A stretch of 14,488 bases of DNA from Propionibacterium sp. (GTDB lineage Bacteria > Actinomycetota > Actinomycetes > Propionibacteriales > Propionibacteriaceae), in NCBI GenBank assembly GCA_022837595.1, contig JALHFX010000108.1, positions 1 through 14,488 on the forward strand, given 5' to 3'. A program made the position numbers and the translations under genes. Positions 1 through 7,500 of the stretch are shown here, one piece after another. Under the pieces are notes generated by a model that was given only the letters and a program-made list of their open reading frames with translations, ran no database searches and was not told the DNA's origin. Within the stretch, counting starts at the first letter, position 1, and each line of letters opens with the position of its first letter.

Positions 1-1
1 G

Positions 2-250
2 CCCCGCGAGCTCGAGGACTTCGTCGGCCTTGCCGAAGCACTCACCGCCATCGACGCCGTCCTCGAGGACGAAAGCCTCTCCGCACAGGTTTCCTGGAAA
101 CGCTCGCAAACCAGCGTGCCGTCGAAGGGCTTGCTCTTGAGGAACCGTTCTGCTGTATCTGTATGGCAGCTCTGCTGTCGGCTCTGTCTCACGAGTGTGA
201 CGGGCGATACCTTTGTATTGCTATCTCTAGCACATAGTGAAGAGTTATGA
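2..250 (+). CDS. Imm1-like immunity protein, C-terminal part (5' end outside window, stop codon lost)
   Basis: The first 35 codons give a tail (VGLAEALTAIDAVLEDESL, then SWKRS) that matches the end of the Imm1-like protein encoded at 2471-2853. Imm1 proteins are immunity factors that neutralise the tip of a secreted polymorphic toxin; they typically end with a helix followed by a short strand carrying a Trp, as here. At 107-109 this copy has CAA where the other copy has TAA, so the frame runs on for 46 more codons to TGA at 248-250. The added tail has a Cys-rich patch (QLCCRLCLTS). I cannot see the N-terminus, the start or the cognate toxin. The family call rests on the shape of the C-terminus and on the better preserved paralogue. 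Whether the extended product is made is unknown. Confidence 0.55.
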   Translation, partial: PRELEDFVGLAEALTAIDAVLEDESLSAQVSWKRSQTSVPSKGLLLRNRSAVSVWQLCCRLCLTSVTGDTFVLLSLAHSEEL

Positions 251-285
251 ATAGTGGGCGATCCACCGATCAGTGGAACACGTGG
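21..285 (+). repeat. Direct repeat copy A (partner at 2765-3029)
   Basis: This stretch aligns without a gap to 2765-3029 (constant offset 2744). By hand I count about 37 mismatches, roughly 86% identity. It covers the last 29 codons of an Imm1-like gene and about 176 bases beyond the ancestral stop position. Similarity ends abruptly at CGTGG (281-285), 16 bases before the HINT fragment opens. Upstream of 21 only 20 bases are visible and they do not match. Confidence 0.9.
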
Positions 286-301
286 ATATTGCGCTCCGTG
301 A

Positions 302-885
302 GGGCCTGTGTTCCGTTTCGTCCACCAAGATGTCGCAACGATCAAGGTCACGACCAGCGAAGGCGAGATCTCCTCCACGATCAACCACGCGTTCTATCTG
401 GAGGACAAAGGCTGGCTCACCGTTGGCGAACTGCACGAAGGCGACCGCTTGCGGACACCCGAAGGCCGCCTCGTCGAAGTTGTCACCGTCCAAGCAACCG
501 GCAAAGTGAGACCGTCTACAACCTCGCCGTCGAAGGCCTCCACAACTGCCACGTCCAAACCGGCGATGGGAAACCCGTCCTCGTCCACAACAACGGTTGC
601 GAAACCACGAGTACTGATAGCGACCTGTTTGCATTCGGGGTCGTGGGGAAGCGGCACGGTCAGCGCCACATTTTGGAGAATCGCGGCTCGTCTCACGGCG
701 AGGCTGAACTTGCAACCGTTGTAGAGATTGCACGAGGAAGCGGAGCGAGTGCCAGGATCGTCCCGATCTTGCGTGGGATGGGCAGAGTGCGCCGACTGGC
801 GTTGGTACCGCGTTCAGGGATCGGCGTCTTGTTCGCTTGGCCGACATGGTTCAGGCGTCATCGGACCGGCTCGGGTTCCCAGTAA
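302..885 (+). pseudogene. Orphan pretoxin HINT domain fragment plus start of a toxin tip, frameshifted
   Basis: Pretoxin HINT domains sit just before the variable toxic tip of secreted polymorphic/RHS-type toxins and are thought to release it. From 302 one frame reads through INHAFYLEDKGWLTVGELHEG and DRLRTPEG, the central part of such a domain. Near 500-510 the signal moves to the -1 frame and continues with SETVYNLAVEGLHN, then a VLVHNN end at 583-594, the usual HINT/toxin boundary. The N-terminal half of the HINT domain, including its nucleophilic Cys, is absent, so this is an orphan cassette end and not a whole toxin gene. The tip begins with residues such as GKRHGQRHILENRGSSHGEA and runs to TGA at 883-885; I do not recognise its toxin family. 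A third frame looks more protein-like from about 798 to 956 (LADMVQASSDRLGFPVIDDA), which suggests another -1 step. Almost certainly inactive as it stands. Confidence 0.65.
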
Positions 886-892
886 TCGATGA

Positions 893-1156
893 TGCGGCGC
901 CACTCCGGCTGGCCATCTCCACCAACGTCCAAGAAGTCCTCCCACTCGCGGGGCACTAACGTTGTCGAAGTCAGGTTCGGTGGAAGGAACACAATTGTCG
1001 GATTCCGGTCTTGCGATCGTCCGCGAAGGCGCAGATATTGGCGGACCGCACGCGCCTGGACACGTAACGCTATATCCGACGCAGGATATGAGTCTTGGCG
1101 ATTTCCAAGACAGAACTGCCAACTTGGGCTGGACTCATGAAGGGAGGACTCGGTAG
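893..1156 (+). pseudogene. Probable C-terminal end of the same toxin tip
   Basis: An open frame without a convincing start ends at TAG 1154-1156, one base over the GTG of the next gene. Its second half (GGPHAPGHVTLYPTQDMSLG, then a Trp close to the end) reads like a genuine protein terminus. Overlap with the immunity gene is the usual arrangement for the last codons of a toxin. It is reached from the upstream toxin fragment only through frame changes, so I read it as the displaced end of that open reading frame. It could instead be a spurious frame. I assign no fold or activity. Confidence 0.4.
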
Positions 1157-1686
1157 TGGCTGAAGATTGGTTCGACAGGCTAAGCGCGGACGCCCGTGAT
1201 TCTGCAATCACCCTTGGAATATCGAAGAGTAATCTGGTGTCTGAGTTGAAAGAAAGCTTTGTTAAGTCTGGACTTTCTCGCCGCCAGTTGGCGATATTAC
1301 GTGAAGCTCCGGAGCGGATTGTAGACCAGTTTCCAATTGAACTAATCACGAGATCTACGGTCGGCGGTGACCCGCTTGCCGCGCGAACGGTTCTGTTTCG
1401 AATGAGTTCGTCCGGACTACGCTCCGCTATGCAGGCTTGGGTGGATGGCGTAGTGTCCAATAATTCATCGGATTGGGAATTGTATCGCAGAACCGCGGAA
1501 ATCCTGATTATTGCGGAGTATTGGGATTTGTTGGAGCAACTGACGGCCGCAGCAGCGACGTCGCGAGACCCGGATATCAGGGAGGTTGCCGATGATTATG
1601 GCGGAGATGTGTCGGCAGACTTCTTGGCTGACGACTACTGGAAGGCGATGCGTGCGAGCCTGCGGGCGGGGAACCTCAAATCCTGA
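1156..1686 (+). CDS. Candidate immunity protein, unrecognised family (176 aa)
   Basis: The gene starts with GTG at 1156, overlapping the preceding TAG by one base, with a good ribosome site GGGAGG at 1142-1147. This suggests translational coupling to the toxin end upstream. The 176-residue product has no signal peptide or membrane segment. It appears mostly alpha-helical, with amphipathic stretches such as LIIAEYWDLLEQLTAAAA near residue 115 and an acidic segment (DPDIREVADDYGGDVSADF) near residue 140. It is intact, unlike its neighbours. Base composition is clearly lower in GC than the housekeeping genes to the right (for example 24 of 60 bases in 1201-1260), in line with acquisition by transfer. 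Position, size and composition make it a candidate cytoplasmic immunity protein for the tip encoded just before it. I recognise no known immunity family, so the role is inferred from context only. Confidence 0.6.
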   Translation: MAEDWFDRLSADARDSAITLGISKSNLVSELKESFVKSGLSRRQLAILREAPERIVDQFPIELITRSTVGGDPLAARTVLFRMSSSGLRSAMQAWVDGVVSNNSSDWELYRRTAEILIIAEYWDLLEQLTAAAATSRDPDIREVADDYGGDVSADFLADDYWKAMRASLRAGNLKS

Positions 1687-1734
1687 TAGTGGATCACGGC
1701 GATCGCACACGCGGAGAGTTCGTTGGTTGATGAA

Positions 1735-2109
1735 TTACGGATTGAGGCTATTGTCGGGGCGATCGAGGACGGTGTCGACGGTGGCGCGTCCGGAGATCGT
1801 CAAGTGGGCCTCGATTGGCGTCGCGGGTGTGGTGATAGATCGGGGGGCGGCGAGATCGTGTTTGGACATGCGGAATGATTGCTCAACATGCCACAGATCG
1901 TGGTAACTGGAGGTGACCTCGCTGGCGGGCGTCACCTCGGCGGTGATGATGGTGACGTAGCCTTTCAGCCCGACCAGGTTCTCGGCCCGTTTGCATCTTT
2001 CCTCGTCAAAGAATAGTTCAGCACCACTAGTCTTCACGAATCTGGTCTTTCGGGCCTGCTTGCCTGCCTCGACGACACCGATCGCCTTGGTGCGCTGCTG
2101 ATTCAGCGT
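1735..2109 (-). pseudogene. IS1634-like (IS4 superfamily) transposase, C-terminal remnant
   Basis: Read leftward from 2109, the frame contains RFVKTSGAELFFDEERCKRA, ENLVGLKGYVT, and SSYHDLWHVEQSFRMSKHDL. This order is characteristic of the C-terminal half of IS1634-type DDE transposases; the YHDLWHVEQSFR block carries the catalytic Glu of the Y-(2)-R-(3)-E-(6)-K signature. The N-terminal half with the two Asp residues is missing, and the end past IEAHLTI is atypical (TAA at 1735-1737). It is bounded upstream by TAG at 2110-2112, which is also the stop of the IS481-like remnant in the same frame. A dead fragment. No inverted repeats or target duplications were found. Confidence 0.75.
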
Positions 2110-2412
2110 CTACCGGTGCCGCGCAGGCGTCTTGCCGTCCAGCCCCCGATGGACGCGCCCGTTGTTGTAGTACTCGTCGAACTCGTCGACCAGTTCCTGC
2201 AAAGTGGCGATTGTCGGAGCTGGCGGGCGGGCGTTGAGTCACTTCTGAAGGGTCTGATGGATCGCTACCGAGGTTCCGTCAGCCGGCGACCACGCGAACA
2301 CATCGATTTGCCAGCAGCAGTCCGGTGCCGGGTAGACGAACCAGCGGTTCGCAGCCCGTGGGCGCTTGCGAGGCGCAGGCAAGCGGCGCAGTCCGGTCCA
2401 TGGTGCGCCAAG
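2110..2412 (-). pseudogene. IS481-like transposase remnant with internal deletion
   Basis: The minus-strand frame from 2412 reads LPAPRKRPRAANRWFVYPAP followed by CWQIDVFAWSPADGTS. This is the entry to the integrase core, with the first catalytic Asp in WQID. It then jumps directly to LQK, a TGA at 2239-2241 where the family normally has Trp, LNARPPAPTIATLQELVDEF, and EYYNNGRVHRGLDGKTPA, the standard C-terminus of IS481-type transposases. The stretch holding the second Asp and the Glu is gone. The two pieces remain in the same frame apart from the stop, so an internal deletion joined them. Non-functional. The N-terminal helix-turn-helix region is also absent beyond 2412. Confidence 0.75.
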
Positions 2413-2431
2413 TCAACTTAAACCAGTTGAC
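2412..2431. repeat. 7-bp inverted repeat at the edge of the IS481-like remnant
   Basis: GTCAACT (2412-2418) and AGTTGAC (2425-2431) are perfect inverted copies separated by six bases. They lie where the transposase remnant opens. This may be part of an old insertion-sequence end or a small operator; nothing in the sequence decides between these. The second arm overlaps a TTGACA hexamer at 2427-2432. Confidence 0.4.
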
Positions 2432-2470
2432 AGTTGTTTGGCCAAACGGAAGTGTGGTGCCCTGGTCGTC

Positions 2471-2853
2471 ATGGTTCAGCCTGTCTTGACATGGAATGAT
2501 GGACGAACCGAACAAGAAATCGCGGCTCCCTCAAAAAAGACGTCGAGAGCAGAATCGCTGGGCTCGATGGCATCGAACGGGACCTTGTGATTCTCGATCG
2601 TGACGATTCCCACTTTGCGGTCGGAGGTTCCGCTTCTGAGGGACTTGTCGCATATTGCACTTTCGATAACCAGGAGTTCTGGCAGTTGACCTCGGGCGGC
2701 GACCCGGACGCCGAGACAACTGTCATGGCAGGTCGGCAAACAGGTGACTATCCCGCCAATCAGGTCGTCGGCCTTGCCGAAGTGCTGACCGCCGTCGACG
2801 CCTTCCTCGAGGACGGAAGCCTAGCCGTGAAGGTTTCCTGGAAGCGCTCGTAA
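2471..2853 (+). CDS. Imm1-like immunity protein, split by a -1 frameshift
   Basis: From ATG 2471 the product begins MVQPVLTWNDGRTEQEIAAP, a typical N-terminus of the Imm1 family (about 130 aa; neutralises toxin tips of contact-dependent systems). At 2533-2539 the frame meets A AAA AAG. A -1 slip there gives SKKDVESRIAGLDGIERDL, then the Gly-rich FAVGGS turn, the YCTFDNQEFWQL strand, and LAEVLTAVDAFLEDGSL with a terminal SWKRS, ending at TAA 2851-2853. The joined protein is 127 aa, the usual length. Without the slip, translation stops at 2590 and gives a 39-residue product. The second frame is open from 2500 and has a GTG at 2587, which would start an N-terminally short 88-residue protein. Either a one-base indel has broken the gene or expression uses programmed frameshifting. 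The last 29 codons are shared with copy A at the left edge. No strong ribosome site precedes 2471. Confidence 0.65.
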
Positions 2854-3029
2854 ACCAGAGTGCCATCAAAGGGTTTGCTCTTGAGGAATCGCGCTGCGCT
2901 ATCTGCATGGCCGCTCTGTTGTCGGCTCTGTCTCTCGAGCGTGGCGGGCGATAACTTTGTATTGCTATCTCTAGTACATAATGAAGAGACACGAATAGTG
3001 AGCGATCGACCGATCAGTAGAACACGTGG
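2765..3029 (+). repeat. Direct repeat copy B (partner at 21-285)
   Basis: Gap-free match to 21-285, about 86% identical by hand count. It holds the final 29 codons of the second Imm1-like gene, its TAA and about 176 bases beyond it. Similarity stops at CGTGG (3025-3029). With copy A it brackets the orphan toxin, its immunity gene and the IS remnants. The part downstream of the stop is as well conserved as the coding part and stays free of stops in the same frame. Confidence 0.9.
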
Positions 3030-3187
3030 TAGACAGAGATGGCGAATGGCAGACGACTCACCGAGACGCACAACAACCGACGCGAATCGACGCCAGCACC
3101 TTTCGGCAACCAATGGCAACTGAGCGAATCCTGATACGCGAGAGGCGACCATCCGCTGGTAGCATCGCTTGCGGTGCGTCGGGAAGT
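3030..3187. other. Gene-free interval between repeat copy B and the nhaA leader
   Basis: I see no convincing gene here. The gap from the Imm1-like stop (2853) to nhaA (3225) is about 370 bases, of which 2854-3029 is repeat and 3188-3219 is the nhaA leader dyad and ribosome site. A 31-codon frame from an ATG near 3039 has no ribosome site and no recognisable sequence. No clear promoter for nhaA was identified. Confidence 0.5.
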
Positions 3188-3215
3188 CTGGTCGACATGA
3201 ACTGTAATCGACCAG
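3188..3215 (+). promoter_or_regulatory. Perfect 8-bp dyad overlapping the nhaA ribosome site
   Basis: CTGGTCGA (3188-3195) and TCGACCAG (3208-3215) are exact inverted copies with a 12-base loop. The right arm runs into the ribosome site AGGAAG (3214-3219), five bases before the nhaA ATG. It could be a repressor operator, or an RNA hairpin that partly hides the ribosome site. The arms and spacing are seen directly; the function is inferred. Confidence 0.55.
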
Positions 3216-3224
3216 GAAGCACTC

Positions 3225-4482
3225 ATGATCCGCAATCATCGCACCTTGTCTTCACGGGTTCTCTGGCCAAGAAGGCCGGCAGCCTCGCACTCGGATTCCT
3301 TTTCTATAGCGGCGAGCCTCCGCAAGGAGTCTGTCGGCGGTCTGCTTCTGGTGGGTTTCGCAGCGCTCGCTCTGATCTGGGCGAATTCACCGTGGGCCGC
3401 TAGCTACTTCTCCCTACGGGACTTCGAGATCGGATTCGAATCGTTGCATCTGCGTCTCAGTCTCGGCGCCTGGGCAGCCGACGGTCTGCTCGCCATCTTC
3501 TTCTTCCTGGTGGGCCTCGAACTCAAGCGAGAATTGGTTGCCGGCGATCTGCGTAAGTTCAGCACAGCGCTGATACCGGTCGTAGCGGCGGTCGGCGGGG
3601 TGATCGTGCCCGCTGGGATCTTCATGATCGTGGTGGCCGGCTCACCGGAACTGAGCAACGGGTGGGCTATTCCCACCGCCACCGATATCGCCTTTGCGGT
3701 CGCAGTCCTCGCCCTCGTTGGATCGCACCTACCGGGCGCTCTGCGGGTGTTCCTGTTGACGTTGGCGGTCGTGGACGATCTGATCGCGATCATGATCATC
3801 GCGATCTTCTATACCGAAGCAATCTCGGTTATCCCGCTGATCGCAGCGCTGCTGGCCATTGGGGTCTACGCGATGATCGCACACCGGTACCAACAGATCT
3901 TGCGGCTGCACCCGGCAGCAGCCTGGCTGGTACTGCTGCCGATCGGTGTTGTTGCCTGGGCGCTGCTGCACTCATCGGGGATCCACGCGACGATCGCTGG
4001 GGTTCTTCTCGGATTCGCCATTCCGGTGAGGCACAAGGCCGACGATTCTGTCACCGGTCCCGGGTTGGCGGAAGCCTTCGAGCATCGATTCCGCCCGCTG
4101 TCGGCTGGTCTCGCGGTGCCGCTCTTCGCGTTCTTCTCCACCGGCGTCACCATCGGGGGTATCGAGGGATTCCGCTCGGCTTTGAGCGATCCGGTGACGA
4201 TCGGTATTGTGCTCGGCCTGGTCGTCGGCAAGCCACTCGGGATCACCTTGGCGACGTGGGCCGTGACGCGCATCCGGCAGGTCAATCTTGATCCTAAATT
4301 GCGAGGACCACGCCAAAGTGGCCGTCCTTGCCTCATCGCTGTGCGCGGCGCTCGCTGCCTCGATCATCCTGGGCATCCGCAACCGGCGGTACAGTCGCGA
4401 AGAACTCGAACACAGCTCGGTTATCCCGTCCGAGACCGAGACATCACGCGGCGAGTTGGTGAGCACCGGTGCGCGTGGCTAG
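3225..4482 (+). pseudogene. nhaA: Na+/H+ antiporter NhaA with internal deletion and frameshift
   Basis: NhaA exchanges internal Na+ (or Li+) for external protons across the inner membrane. The start is ATG 3225 after AGGAAG. The first 356 codons follow the family closely: LRKESVGGLLLVG, FFFLVGLELKREL near 91-103, TATDIAFAVAVLAL at 151-164, the ion-binding Asp pair in AVVDDLIAI (D184, D185), and the conserved Lys of VVGKPLGI (K336). After RQVNLD (351-356) the expected transmembrane segment ending in a GIGFTVSLLI-type motif is missing. The end of the family reappears in the +1 frame from about 4300 (EDHAKVAVLASSLCAALAAS, IILGIRNRRYS) and stops at 4480-4482. About 33 residues are therefore lost together with the frame. 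The original frame runs on as nonsense to 4949, far into the next gene. The protein is probably inactive unless the lesion is a sequencing error. Confidence 0.85.
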
Positions 4483-4506
4483 CCGGGCCAGCTAAGCCAA
4501 CTGTCG

Positions 4507-7500
4507 GTGCTTCCTCGTACCCTTGTCGATGTGAGACAACTCGACGAGCCCAGCGGTCTGGCGACCCCCAACACGTGGCGCCTCGGACTCGCCTATGCCC
4601 GCCAGGGGCGCGTCAAGGTGATGCGCCACGACCAGCTGCATCAGCAGATCACCGCTCGTTGCCGAGGCTCGCACCACCGCAACTACACCGTGCATGTCAA
4701 CTACGCGGTGGTAGCGGCCGAGCTCGGTCTTGGTTCCGGCGCCCACCCTCGCCAAGCGCCGAAGAGCGAAGACCGCGATCCGGCACGCCCGGGGCTGGAG
4801 GGAATAGGCGCGGGGCTGGATGGCATGGAGATGTCCCGATGGCGACGCACGCTCGATCAGATCTTCGTTCCTTCTCTGGCCCAGGACCCACCCGAGCGAG
4901 TACCGCTGGGGCTGCTGCTGAGCTTTCAGCCCGAGCCGAACCCCGATGACCAGTCGGACACTGCGATGCGTTCGCGGTACGCCGCCACAGCATTCGGCCG
5001 ACGGTTACTCGAACTCGGACATGCCTTTCCCGGCCGCCCGGGATTTGTGCGCGCCGTCCCGGTCCGGGCCGGCAAACGTCAAGCGTGGGTACGCGGCGGT
5101 ATCTCCTGGATGCAGCTGCGCAGCAGCGAAGCATTTGATGCTGACCCAGCACAACTCAACGCACTCAACGCATTACGTCGGCTCTACTCAGACGTCGACA
5201 CCTATGTCGGCCCGCACGACTCAATCTCGCTGGAGCGTATCAACCAAAGATCCCTCTGGTCGACACTGCGAGAGATCGTGAACTCTGGAGTGGCCCTAGT
5301 CGAAGCCGACACATTCCGACCTGTCAGCCTCGAAGCTCAGGACGGCAAAGCGGCTATCGAAATCAGTCGGTATCCGAGTGGTGAACTGGGCGTCCGAGCT
5401 GCGATCCGTCATCCACGACTCGCAGACGCTTCCGAGTTCACCAAGCTCGGGGATCCCCCACACGGTTTCGCGTGGCGTGACGCAGAAGGCATCCATCTGG
5501 CCGGCTTCGAGCAACCAGCGGACAGGGCCTGGACACAGCTGGCTGCCGAACGAGACGAGATTCGTATCCCAGCAGCTGACTACGAAGAGTTTGTGCAGAC
5601 GATGCTGCCGCGGATCGCCCGCATCGGCTGGAGTTCCCCCGACGCCAGTTTCGATCCTCCCCCGCCTCCCGCCCCCAAGCTGCATTTGGAGTTGGCGGTT
5701 GTTCCGGAAAGCTCGCAGGGTCCCGGACCCAAGGCTCAGCTACGTTGGGGTTGGCACTACCGAGATGATGCTGGTCGTGGACGCGGTCCACTGCCGCTCA
5801 GATCAGCAGTGGGCGACGCCAGCCGCGATTCCGCAGCGGAACCGCGAATTCTGGATGCTGTCATTGCCGAAATGGCTGAGCTACCCGCGACATTGAGCGA
5901 TCTCTCGCAGACCGCCTATCTGACACCGCAGCTTCGCCCGGAGGCCGAACTATCCGGCATGGATGTCGTGCGGCTGGTCGAAGAAGTGCTGCCCAGACTC
6001 GAGGAGTTGGGCGTGGTCGTGGAATCCGAGGAGATCCCTGCCTTTCAGGAAAGCTCCGCACCCCGAATCCACGTGGGCCTGGGCCAACACGCCAGTGGTA
6101 ACGACTGGCTCGATCTCGAGCTCACGGTCGAGGTCAGCGGCCACGAGTTGCCGACTTCAACGCTCATCCGGGCGCTCACTGCCGGTGATGAAGCAGTTTT
6201 CCTGCCGGATGGTGTTTACCTGAAACTGGACGATCCCGAGCTCGACCGATTGCGTCAACTGCTCAAGGAGGCCGCCGAGCTGGGCGACCAACGCCGCTCG
6301 GGTCTGCACGTGCCGAAAGTCCGGATGTCGTGGTGGGAAGATCTGCTCGACCTGGGGATCGTCGAGACCACTCAAGACGCGTGGTTCGATGCGTTGCGGC
6401 GTGCAGCCACAGATCCTCCGCCACCGGCCGAGCTACCCGACGGCTTGGAAGCCCAGCTGCGTGCCTACCAGTTGGTCGGTTACCAGTGGCTGGCCGGGCT
6501 CAGACGCTCGGGTCTGGGCGGGGTACTCGCTGACGACATGGGTTTGGGTAAGACCGTGCAGGCGCTCGCGATGGTCTTGGACGAACGCGAGCAACCGGAA
6601 CCGTCGACCGCGCGACCCCACGCGATGCCCTGGCTCGTGGTTGCGCCCACGTCGGTCGTCTCGAACTGGGTGGCTGAGGCCAACCACTTTGCGCCGCAGC
6701 TGCGGGTTACAACAATTGAAGCGACCCAGACCCGACGGGGCGTCGCGTTGAGTGAGGTGGCCGCTCAGGCTGACATCGTGGTCACCTCGTATGCGTTGCT
6801 ACGCCTTGAGGCCGAGCATTATGCAGCGGTTTCGTGGACGGGCATGATCCTGGACGAAGCACAGAACGCGAAGAATCACGCGTCCAAGCTCTTCGCGGCA
6901 CTCATGAGCGTGGGCGCCCCGATGACCTTCGCCATCACCGGCACGCCGATGGAGAACAACCTGGGCGAGCTCTGGTCCATCTTCGCGTTGACTGCACCTG
7001 GATTGTTGGGTAGCCCGCACCAGTTCAGGGATATCTATCGGCGTCCGATTGAACGGCACGAGGATCCGGAAGGATCGCAGATGACGCTCTTGCGACGCCG
7101 GATCGCTCCTTTCTTGCTGCGACGCACGAAGAGCCAGGTGGCCTTAGATCTGCCGCCGAAACATGAACAGATCGTCCACGTCGATTTGGCACCCGCTCAT
7201 CGGCGAATCTACGAACGTCAGCTTCAGCGCGAACGCCAGCGGGTCCTGCAGCTAACCGATGACATCGATCACAACCAGATCGAGGTACTCGCCGCTCTGA
7301 CCCGGCTACGCCAGTTGGCTATCGACCCGACCTTGGTTCAGCAAGGCACCGAAGAGACCAAAGCCCCATCGTCGAAGCTCGACGTGTTGGTGCCGCTGCT
7401 GCAAGAAGCCGCGGCCGAGGGCCACCGCGTGCTGGTCTTCAGCCAGTTCACCCGCTATCTGCGCAAGATCGCCGAACGACTCGACCGCGAAAAGATCGGC

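Noticed and set aside
858..1460. 200-codon minus-strand frame opposite the toxin end and the immunity gene
   Set aside because: Its end (REWEDFLDVGGDG, then a Trp-rich tail) reads like protein. However, it overlaps the well-supported GTG gene at 1156 over half its length, has no ribosome site at its start and its middle part has no protein-like character. Probably a shadow frame, although the last 35 codons deserve a database search.
2860..3123. 87-codon frame after the Imm1 stop as a stand-alone gene
   Set aside because: No ribosome site and no recognisable domain, and the second half lies outside the repeat and is not conserved. Only the repeated part is worth testing for coding.
4288..4482. 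Separate small gene starting at 4288
   Set aside because: It is the displaced 3' end of nhaA in the +1 frame, not an independent gene.
4483..4949. nhaA continuing to 4949 as a 574-residue protein
   Set aside because: Residues past 356 do not resemble NhaA and overlap the true helicase frame; this is read-through after the frameshift.
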